Assembly: GCA_028293225.1 (NCBI GenBank)
Contig: JAQGPE010000285.1
Location: forward strand, 1-18,149
DNA from: Akkermansiaceae bacterium
GTDB taxonomy: Bacteria > Verrucomicrobiota > Verrucomicrobiia > Verrucomicrobiales > Akkermansiaceae
Length of the DNA: 18,149 nucleotides
Direction: 5' to 3'
Part shown: one piece after another, positions 12,450-18,149 of the stretch
Layout: each line of letters begins with the position of its first letter
Position numbering within the stretch: position 1 is the stretch's first letter
The notes under the pieces: generated by a model
Databases searched by the model: none
The model's input: only the letters and a program-made list of their open reading frames with translations
What the model was told of the DNA's origin: nothing
Translations under genes and position numbers: made by a program

Positions 12450-15400
12450 AGACGTTCATCTTCAGCACCAGCGAGCGGATCGCGAACGGGTAGGGCTCAT
12501 CCGAGATGATTGCCACGTCCCCGCTGCGGTCGTATCCCCCATCGAAGTCGCATTCGAATTCTCCGGTGTGCAGCCCCGGCCCGCTCATTTCCGGAATCGG
12601 ATCGAGCGGCCCGTCGATCGCCTGCCCAAATTTCCCGCCGCGCGACCAGCGCAGGGACGGAACGATGCGATGCACCTTGAGCTCCCGGCTCCGGGATGTG
12701 CCATTGGGCAGCGGAATCTCCGGCTTCATGGGCAGCAGGGCCGCGGTGTAGGGCAGGCCCACGATAGCCGACTCGGCGGAAATGAGCTTCTGCGCTACGA
12801 CGGACGACGAATTCGGCCAGGTCGTGGCGAGGTCGGGCGTTGGCACATCCTCCGAGGTGAGCACCCCCCAGTCCATTACCCCGTCGTCATATTTCGAAAC
12901 CTGCCAACCGGACCCGCTCCAGAAGAGGATTGCCCACGGCATCGACGAGGGCGCGGTAGCCCGCCCGTCCGAACTGTATTGCACGCGACCGTTCAGAAGA
13001 GCCGGGATCTTGATGAGCTGGATGTCGAAGCCGTTGAACGACGGGCCTACGAGCTGCATGCCAGTCACATCGCCGGGGGCCGCGAAAACCGGCACGATGC
13101 TCTGGCCGATGAAAACATAATACCTCCCGGACGCCCAGGTGGTGACGAGGTCTGGCGTGTCGACGTCATCCGTCGAGGTGAAGGCCAGCTCGCCGGCGAG
13201 GTAGATCGCCCAGCACGCGACGCCACCATAAGGCGCGATCCATTGCACGTTGGTCTGCCCGTCGGGAAATTTCACCGCCACATACCAGGGCTTGCCCTGC
13301 CGCGTCCCCGCGCGACGGAAAAGCCCGTTCGGATCGGTCTCCACCTCGATGCCGGGCGGAACCGTGCTGACGATCGCCGGGGCAATCCCGTTGATGCGGA
13401 TGCCGGTGGCAAATGGCCATGTCGTACCGGTCAAAGTCGTGGGGCCAAAGAAATCGCCGTCTGAGAAGCTGATGACCTCTTTCCCGGCCAGGTGCGGAAT
13501 CGTGCTGACGTCGTAGGGGGCGGCAATCGTCACCGCTGAATCCATCCACCAGCCATCATCCTGCGGGTTGCTCAGGGCGTGGAGCTGGAAGCGCTCCACG
13601 AGGATGTCGCCGCCGCGTCGAACCAGAAACCAAACCTCATCCTCACCGGTCGCTCCTCGGATCGCGCCGAGGGAGATCACTTCGCCCTGGGTTTCGTGGC
13701 GGTGCCACGCGGCGACGTTCTGCATTCGCTCGTAAGTCATCCCGTAGACCTTGCCGCCGGAGAGGAACCAGACGATTTGAAAGGGCATCCGCTGGATGGC
13801 GATGTCATCGACCGGATCAGTGAAGAAATGCTCCGACAGTAGCGAGAGGTTCGCGTTTTCGTAGCGGTCCACCTCGAACTTGAACGAGAATTCCCGGATC
13901 CGCGTTCCGCCGCGCTGGACGAACAGGGAAACCGAATCCGCGAAGGCTGCCGGCACTCCGCCGTTGTGGCTGCCGAGGCTCGACTGCCGCTTGGCCACCC
14001 CATACTCCGGCGTGATGGCGTTGTCCTCCTGCTCGCCGTGCATGATGAACTCGGCCGAGCCGGTGCCGATCAGCAGATACCGTTCGGAAATCAGCCAGAG
14101 AATCGGGTCGCGCTCCCCGATGGCGATCGTATGGCCGAAGGCTTCGTCCGGATCGGTGCCGATGTAGAAATCTTCGTAGTCGTCCGAGGCTGAGCCCCAA
14201 ACCGTGTGCGGCTTCAGCTTCGTCGCCGCCATGAAAATACGCGCCTGATGGAGTTCGACCGCGCGCGGGTAGCCCTGGAAATCGCTCCACGCCCCTTCGG
14301 ACCAATAATAGGTCGTGGTCGCCTCGACGGGTGCCAGGACCACCGCCTTTGCCGTGCGGGCATCAATCACCTGAGTGATTTTCACCAGCCCTCGAATCTT
14401 GCCGTCATCAACCGTGAGGGTCATGCGCGGCACTCCGGACAGCGTGCCCGGCTCGGACGCGACCCGCTGCCACTTGATCCGCATCAGCACACGGGTGTCC
14501 TCGTCGCCCTCGGCGGACACGTTGCGCTCCTCATCCTTGAGGGTGTGCCACGAGCGCACCTCTTCCCAAGTGATGCCGCGGTCATCGCTTTTCTCGATCG
14601 TGAAAATCCCCTGCCAGGTGCCGAAGGAAATCACCGACCAGTGACCCTGCACGACCAGCACCGACGAATACGTCGTGACCGCCCCGGTGCCGATATTCCC
14701 GGAGGAGGTGGTGGCTTTCTGGGTGATTTCGAAATTGTCCGCCTTCCGCTTTTTGGCGATCTCGAAGACGGCGCCGACGTGCTGGGGGTCCCACGTGTCG
14801 AGCGAGGCCGTCAAGTCAACGATCTGATCAACGACTGCTGAGCCATCGACAAACGCCTCGACCCACAGCCGTTTCACCACCGTCTGAGGTGTGCGGCTTG
14901 GAATGGTGACCACGATGGTTCCCGTCGGCGGGATGCGCCCGGCCGTCGAAAGGTGATTGATGAGGCAAACCCACGTCGTGCCGCTGTAGGTGACCCGGTC
15001 CCCGGCCTTGTATTGGATGCTGGAGCCGCTCCACGCCGGGGCGGTGCCGTTGGTCGGAAAGGCGACGGTGACTGTGTGCTCGTCATCCAGATTTTCCGGC
15101 AGCAGCGGGATCTTGATTCCATAGGCCACCGGCACCAGTTCCCAGTCGGTCGGCCCGTAGCGGGTCAGCTTGTAGGGCGGGAAAGCCGGGTGAACGAAAT
15201 ACATCACGTCGTTGATCTGTTTCCACCGCAGGATGAGCAGATCACTGTCCGCCCAGGGCAGTGCCAGCGTGAGAGGAATCCCGCCGACCAGCACCGGCAC
15301 GCCGGCCGTGTAGATCCGCAGCAAGCCGCCGCCGACGATCAGCATGGAGGCATCCGTCACGGAGGTCTGGAACTCGATCAGGCGGGCCGAGGTGACGCCC

Positions 15401-15579
15401 GGCGGCAGCTTACCGAGGTAGGACATGCCGGGCCGCTTCTGTGCCACGCCCTGCGGATGGGAAATGAAGTTCCGGAGCGTCTGGCAGGCCGTGGTGTATT
15501 TCTCCAGATCGGTCCGCGAGTCCAGCCAGGGCGTCCATTCACCGGCTCCGAAGGACAGGGTTGCTTTGACGATGCTCAT
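12433..15579 (-). CDS. Tail tubular protein B-like (nozzle) protein with extra binding-type modules
   Basis: This 1048-residue protein is longer than T7 gp12 (794). Its N-terminus (about 8-55) has the pattern familiar from gp12-like phage proteins: F-x-x-G-E-W-T-P-W-L-x-S-R-T-D, K-Y, C-x-T-L-R-N-F, P-Q-G-V and K-R-P-G. The family forms the distal tail tube, or nozzle, of short-tailed phages. At about 178-220 lies an insertion with Y-K-A-G-D-R-V-T-Y-S-G-T-T-W-V-C, like a small carbohydrate-binding (chitin-binding type 3-like) module. At about 750-815 and 860-921 are two similar modules, each with an [NQ]-G-[RK] opening, paired Trp residues and an ending T-P-D-L-x-T-T-W. The ATG (15577-15579) overlaps the previous stop as ATGA. 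With no fibre gene behind gp16, these additions may take part in host binding, which is my inference. Confidence 0.87.
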   Translation of the reverse strand: MSIVKATLSFGAGEWTPWLDSRTDLEKYTTACQTLRNFISHPQGVAQKRPGMSYLGKLPPGVTSARLIEFQTSVTDASMLIVGGGLLRIYTAGVPVLVGGIPLTLALPWADSDLLILRWKQINDVMYFVHPAFPPYKLTRYGPTDWELVPVAYGIKIPLLPENLDDEHTVTVAFPTNGTAPAWSGSSIQYKAGDRVTYSGTTWVCLINHLSTAGRIPPTGTIVVTIPSRTPQTVVKRLWVEAFVDGSAVVDQIVDLTASLDTWDPQHVGAVFEIAKKRKADNFEITQKATTSSGNIGTGAVTTYSSVLVVQGHWSVISFGTWQGIFTIEKSDDRGITWEEVRSWHTLKDEERNVSAEGDEDTRVLMRIKWQRVASEPGTLSGVPRMTLTVDDGKIRGLVKITQVIDARTAKAVVLAPVEATTTYYWSEGAWSDFQGYPRAVELHQARIFMAATKLKPHTVWGSASDDYEDFYIGTDPDEAFGHTIAIGERDPILWLISERYLLIGTGSAEFIMHGEQEDNAITPEYGVAKRQSSLGSHNGGVPAAFADSVSLFVQRGGTRIREFSFKFEVDRYENANLSLLSEHFFTDPVDDIAIQRMPFQIVWFLSGGKVYGMTYERMQNVAAWHRHETQGEVISLGAIRGATGEDEVWFLVRRGGDILVERFQLHALSNPQDDGWWMDSAVTIAAPYDVSTIPHLAGKEVISFSDGDFFGPTTLTGTTWPFATGIRINGIAPAIVSTVPPGIEVETDPNGLFRRAGTRQGKPWYVAVKFPDGQTNVQWIAPYGGVACWAIYLAGELAFTSTDDVDTPDLVTTWASGRYYVFIGQSIVPVFAAPGDVTGMQLVGPSFNGFDIQLIKIPALLNGRVQYSSDGRATAPSSMPWAILFWSGSGWQVSKYDDGVMDWGVLTSEDVPTPDLATTWPNSSSVVAQKLISAESAIVGLPYTAALLPMKPEIPLPNGTSRSRELKVHRIVPSLRWSRGGKFGQAIDGPLDPIPEMSGPGLHTGEFECDFDGGYDRSGDVAIISDEPYPFAIRSLVLKMNVYGDAT

Positions 15580-16505
15580 GAGTCGTAGCCGAGTGGGAAG
15601 TGCATGCCGCCGCGGGTCAAATCGCCGTCGAGCAGCTCCTGCAGCGGGTGGTTTTCGTCGCTTTGGTTGTCGTGAGAGTTCGCCGTGCGCGCGAGCGGGA
15701 GATCGACAGACTCGTATCGCTGGAACAGCTGGCTCTCCATCTGGTCGGAGCCGGAAATGGCGCGGGCAAGTTTCGAGGCCAGCAGCGTCACCAGCGCGGC
15801 CGTGAACATCGGGTCATACTCTGCCGGGGCGTCCACGAGCTGCACGTAGCTCAGGCGGACGGCGTAGGCATTCACCACCAGGCACCGCTTGTGGTTCACC
15901 CTCCGGAGGTCGAACTTGTCGATCCGCCCGGCACCGGGGAATTCCACGGTCTGGAGCTTCAGAAAATCGGAAGGAAGGGCGAAGGCGTTCGACCAGCCCG
16001 ACATTTCAGTGTCCATCGGCGTCGTGATGCTCACGGTACCTACCGCCGTGGGATCAACCACCGCCCAGCCGGTCGCGAGTTCAGGCCGGGAAACAGAGAC
16101 CGCAGAACTCAGGAAGAAGGGCGTGGTGGGAAATCCAATGACATTGAGCGCGATCTCCCAGGCCGTCCCGCTCCAGCGGAGATGCGGCTTGGTGAGGCCG
16201 CCAACCTTTCTCAGCCACGACGGCCGCGCGTTGTAGTCGGCTGTCGGCGCGTATTCCCCGGCGACATTGGCCGGTGCCGTGGCCCCAGTCACGAACCGCG
16301 AATAGGTGACATCTGCCACCTCCGCCACCAGGTCGACAGTCGTCGTCGCGAAGCTCCAGAAATGGGCCCGGAGGATTTCCCCGAGCGCCTGCGAATAGTG
16401 AATCGAGCACTGCCGCGCCGCCTTGCTGGCCGGGTCGTCGATGCTGGAAATGAGCGTCTCCCCGATTTTGGAGAGGGCCAGGTTGGCGATGTCGGTTTTG
16501 GTCAT
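15576..16505 (-). CDS. Tail tubular protein A-like head-tail adaptor (T7 gp11-like)
   Basis: This encodes 309 residues from ATG 16503-16505. The first 55 residues carry the signature of the family: T-D-I-A-N-L-A-L-S-K-I-G-E, then D-P-A-S-K-A-A-R-Q-C, Y, and I-L-R-A-H-F-W-S-F. The product would form a ring between portal and nozzle. T7 gp11 has 196 residues, so about 110 extra residues here make a larger tubular or peripheral domain, as in many relatives. The frame can be extended to a GTG at 16530-16532, adding nine residues (M-P-P-G-F-H-F-D-A). I reject that because homologues of this type start at M-T-K-T-D-I and neither start has a Shine-Dalgarno sequence. The stop overlaps the nozzle start (ATGA), which indicates coupled translation. 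The 70 nt before it hold GC-rich hairpins. Confidence 0.85.
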   Translation of the reverse strand: MTKTDIANLALSKIGETLISSIDDPASKAARQCSIHYSQALGEILRAHFWSFATTTVDLVAEVADVTYSRFVTGATAPANVAGEYAPTADYNARPSWLRKVGGLTKPHLRWSGTAWEIALNVIGFPTTPFFLSSAVSVSRPELATGWAVVDPTAVGTVSITTPMDTEMSGWSNAFALPSDFLKLQTVEFPGAGRIDKFDLRRVNHKRCLVVNAYAVRLSYVQLVDAPAEYDPMFTAALVTLLASKLARAISGSDQMESQLFQRYESVDLPLARTANSHDNQSDENHPLQELLDGDLTRGGMHFPLGYDS

Positions 16506-16524
16506 GGCGTCAAAATGAAATCCA

Positions 16525-16574
16525 GGCGGCACGAGATCGCACCGCCGGGTCTGGGAGTCTCCCCGGCAGCGGGG
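16525..16574 (-). promoter_or_regulatory. GC-rich hairpins between the small virion gene and tail tube A
   Basis: The spacer after the TGA at 16576-16578 can fold several ways: GCCGGG at 16544-16549 with CCCGGC at 16562-16567; a competing small stem CCCCG 16561-16565 with CGGGG 16570-16574; and GGCGG 16525-16529 with CCGCC 16542-16546. No T-run follows in the minus direction, so a classic terminator is not supported. A stability or expression-step element that keeps capsid mRNA more abundant than tail mRNA is possible, but chance folding in GC-rich DNA is also possible. Confidence 0.3.
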
Positions 16575-16575
16575 T

Positions 16576-17031
16576 TCAGGTATTGAGCGTGAAGACGAGC
16601 CTCGCCCTCACTGCCACGTTACCGGCGAAGGTGGTCGCAGCCGTCGGGACGAAGTCCACGAAACACGGCTTGTTCACTACCGGGTAATCCTGGCCGGTGC
16701 CGAAGGAAGCGCCCGGCGTGGCGGCATCGCGGGTGATGGTCACCCCAGTAATCGTAGTAGTCGCCGAGCCGTCGGTGGGAGTCAGGACGATGGAACCGGC
16801 AATGGTCGCCGTGTGCTGTGAGGTGATCCAGGACAGATGCGGCTCGATCCGGCCGCCGGCGTGCAGGACGCCGAAGCGGAGCCGCTCAGTGGTCCCCAGC
16901 GTGGCGGAGGCGGTGAGTGTATCGGAGTAGGCGCACAGGTTGCGCTCACACTCCGGCCCTGGAGAGCCGGAATTGGGACCGCGAGTGAGAGCCAAGGACT
17001 GCTTGGTGGCGATGGTGGAATCGATATTCAT
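16576..17031 (-). CDS. Small virion protein next to capsid, possible decoration protein
   Basis: The protein has 151 residues and I recognise no family with certainty. It has no signal peptide or membrane segment. The composition is rich in Thr, Ala and Gly with alternating short hydrophobic stretches (for example near residues 75-105), as in an all-beta fold, and it ends in a strand-like R-A-R-L-V-F-T-L. It sits between the capsid gene (40 nt away) and the tail tube A gene, where T7 has no equivalent gene. Placement directly behind the major capsid gene, small size and beta-rich character are what head-decoration (capsid cement) proteins commonly show, so that role is my inference. A minor structural or fibre-like protein is the alternative. 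The ATG at 17029-17031 has no Shine-Dalgarno sequence. Confidence 0.65.
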   Translation of the reverse strand: MNIDSTIATKQSLALTRGPNSGSPGPECERNLCAYSDTLTASATLGTTERLRFGVLHAGGRIEPHLSWITSQHTATIAGSIVLTPTDGSATTTITGVTITRDAATPGASFGTGQDYPVVNKPCFVDFVPTAATTFAGNVAVRARLVFTLNT

Positions 17032-17071
17032 GGAAAATCAGGAGTAGGGATTGGGATTGCGACTGAGTGCT

Positions 17072-18013
17072 TCAGCCGTCCTGTTCGCAATAGACCAGGG
17101 CCACACGGTCCTCATCCTTGCGGCATGCCCCGACTTTCAAGCGGGAATAGATCTGGATCGCCTGCGACTGGGTCGGGAGGACGTCGATCGAAGTCTTGAT
17201 GTCATACCAGAAATCCAGATGGACACCGTTGGAGACCCACATCGGGCAGGTGCGGGTGATCTTGCCGCCAGATGGGGCGGTAGTCGGAAGCCGCTCCGTG
17301 CGCATGAAGTTGATCCCCATGAAATAATCGACTTCACCGTCCACCAAGGCCTTCACCTTGTTGTAATCGGCGCTGCCGGTCTGCTCCACGTCATAGAGCA
17401 GGTTGTCGAGTTCGTCCTGGGAGACCGCCATGCACAGCTTCGCGCCCGCGGTCTTCTGCTCCTGCCCGTAAACTTCGTTTTTCCCGAAGCGACCCTTGCC
17501 GCGAATCAGCTTCGCCAGCGTCAGGCCAGTGTTTCCCGTGAGTCCGTCGCGGCGGTAGCCGACGGCGACAACCTGGGTATTCGGAAGAGCGACAGGCTGC
17601 ATGTTGTCTTCGATGCCCTCCCAGTTCTGGCCGATGATGCCGGCGAGAAAGATGTCATCGACCTTGCGACCGGCGGCCATGCGGTGCTGTTGACCGACTT
17701 CGCCGGTCGGAGCGACCGAGAGGTCGAGGTCTCCGGCGTCGTCTTCATCCAGAAGCGTGGCCTTGTAAGCCTTCTTCGGGAAGAGATAGCGGTGTTCCAG
17801 AAGCAGCTCCTCGCCGACGGTCTTTTGCAGACGGCCGGTCGAGTCGTTCATTTCAGTCTCCTGGATCTTGCGGTGAGCCTGGGACTTGCCGGTGCAGCCG
17901 GTTTTGACATCAGCGTAGGCCCGGAAACGGGACTGCATCTGCTGGGCCATCTGCTCCATGCCATCCTGGAACATGTTGCGGGCGGACTGTGGAATCGTGA
18001 TTGCGACGCTCAT
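17072..18013 (-). CDS. Major capsid protein (HK97-fold, Phage_capsid_2-like)
   Basis: The protein has 313 residues, close to T7 gp10A (345). The pattern matches the capsid family of T7-like and related podophages: an N-terminal arm with F-Q-D-G-M-E-Q, Q-x-x-S-R-F-R and a strand V-K-T-G (about residues 14-40), a segment with L-L-D-E-D-D-A-G-D (near 88), then the helix of the type A-A-G-R-K-V-D-D-I-F-L-A-G-I-I-G, and a C-terminal half with V-D-Y-F-M-G-I-N-F and W-Y-D-I-K-T-S-I-D-V-L-P. It would form the icosahedral shell. The ATG at 18011-18013 overlaps the upstream gene's stop as ATGA. No Shine-Dalgarno sequence is present, so re-initiation from the upstream gene is likely. I see no obvious frameshift signal for a longer minor form like T7 gp10B. 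Confidence 0.88.
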   Translation of the reverse strand: MSVAITIPQSARNMFQDGMEQMAQQMQSRFRAYADVKTGCTGKSQAHRKIQETEMNDSTGRLQKTVGEELLLEHRYLFPKKAYKATLLDEDDAGDLDLSVAPTGEVGQQHRMAAGRKVDDIFLAGIIGQNWEGIEDNMQPVALPNTQVVAVGYRRDGLTGNTGLTLAKLIRGKGRFGKNEVYGQEQKTAGAKLCMAVSQDELDNLLYDVEQTGSADYNKVKALVDGEVDYFMGINFMRTERLPTTAPSGGKITRTCPMWVSNGVHLDFWYDIKTSIDVLPTQSQAIQIYSRLKVGACRKDEDRVALVYCEQDG

Positions 18014-18149
18014 GGCGTGGGTGTGGAAGTGAGGTTGTTGGATTCAAAAGTTGGACCGAAGTCCGGTGTCTGATTCCGATTATCCACTCCCGGCAGAGGT
18101 CCGGTTTTCACCGGATTATCCCCGCCCTTCGCAGGTCGGCATACGCCCC
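18010..18149 (-). CDS. C-terminal end of the gene upstream of capsid, probably scaffold (cut by window edge)
   Basis: On the minus strand one frame is open from the window edge to TGA at 18010-18012, giving 45 residues, while the other two frames stop within 45 bases of the edge. The stop shares ATGA with the capsid start, the same type of junction used elsewhere in this operon, which supports it being real. The visible tail is Pro-, Asn-, Gly- and Thr-rich, with two similar segments (G-D-N-P-V-K-T-G-P and V-D-N-R-N-Q-T-P), and is likely disordered. In T7 the gene before capsid is the scaffolding protein (gene 9), so scaffold is the best guess from position alone. A portal or maturation protease end cannot be excluded. 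Confidence 0.6.
   Translation of the reverse strand, partial: GVCRPAKGGDNPVKTGPLPGVDNRNQTPDFGPTFESNNLTSTPTP
18053..18115 (-). promoter_or_regulatory. Two tetraloop hairpins with a possible alternative pairing, upstream of capsid
   Basis: In the minus-strand RNA a perfect 6-bp stem UCCGGU / ACCGGA closed by a GAAA (GNRA) loop lies at 18100-18115. A second stem, GGAC / GUCC closed by the classic UUCG loop, lies at 18053-18064. They end about 87 and 40 nt before the capsid ATG. A second copy of ACCGGA (18062-18067) overlaps the 5' arm of the UUCG hairpin and could pair with the first UCCGGU instead, so two folds exclude each other. The bases are directly visible; any function in mRNA processing, stability or translation of capsid is inference. 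Confidence 0.4.
18058..18128. repeat. Imperfect tandem direct repeat, about 35 nt, at the end of the gene upstream of capsid
   Basis: Unit one (about 18058-18091) and unit two (about 18096-18128) share GA-[AG]-GTCCGGT at the left, C-C-G-(G)-ATTATCC in the middle and C-C-C at the right, with a 2-nt length difference inside. The repeat lies in coding sequence but the length difference shifts the frame within it, so conservation at DNA or RNA level may matter more than the peptide. The hairpins listed for this stretch fall in it. Confidence 0.45.

Noticed and set aside
12157..13464. Plus-strand open frame of 435 codons
   Set aside because: Antisense to the GNAT-like and nozzle genes; composition of a shadow frame and no domain pattern.
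16506..16532. GTG start nine codons upstream of the tail tube A gene
   Set aside because: No ribosome binding site, and the family signature begins at the later ATG.
17051..18073. Plus-strand open frame of 340 codons
   Set aside because: Exactly covers the capsid gene in antisense; capsid motifs on the other strand are convincing.

Overview
The window reads as one half of a temperate, T7-like (short-tailed, podovirus-type) prophage or phage genome. DNA is GC-rich (roughly 62-70% in samples I counted by hand). The integrase tail at the left edge has the C-terminal layout of tyrosine recombinases I associate with Verrucomicrobiota (R-H-S-[YF]-A-S, M-G-H, K-Y-R, then F-W-x-I-K-P). Most start codons lack a Shine-Dalgarno sequence, which fits that kind of host but does not prove it. 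Host assignment is an inference from protein style only.

Layout, right to left on the minus strand: the C-terminal end of an upstream gene (18010-18149, in the usual place of the scaffold gene); major capsid protein (17072-18013); a small beta-rich virion protein, perhaps a decoration protein (16576-17031); tail tubular protein A / adaptor (15576-16505); tail tubular protein B / nozzle (12433-15579); a GNAT-like gp13 homologue (12012-12449); a gp14-like internal virion protein (11498-12049); a gp15-like internal virion protein with a C-terminal GH24 lysozyme (9266-11497); and a giant 2821-residue gp16-position ejection / polyvalent protein (799-9264). This is the gene order of T7 genes 9 to 16, and several lengths agree closely (gp13 145 vs 138 aa, gp14 183 vs 196, gp15 743 vs 747). 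The junctions are overlapping, abutting or separated by at most about 70 nt, so it is one late operon for capsid, tail and DNA-ejection machinery.

The late operon ends in an odd low-GC (about 51%) lipoprotein gene (423-758) that looks like an added cargo ('moron') gene, with a hairpin over its ribosome binding region. It meets the plus-strand integrase gene (1-422) stop codon to stop codon with no spacer.

The notable departures from T7 are: (1) gp16 is more than twice the usual size and built as a polyvalent protein with two HExxH zincin-type motifs and a large conserved phage domain, with a recurring F-[SA]-I peptide at domain borders; (2) the peptidoglycan hydrolase sits in the gp15 homologue as a GH24 lysozyme instead of the transglycosylase at the start of gp16; (3) the nozzle carries a carbohydrate-binding-like insertion and two tandem modules, and no tail fibre gene follows gp16; (4) two tetraloop hairpins with a possible alternative pairing lie just upstream of the capsid start. 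Terminase, portal, replication, repressor and lysis (holin) genes are not in the window. No tRNA, rRNA, CRISPR array, insertion sequence or recognisable att site is visible.
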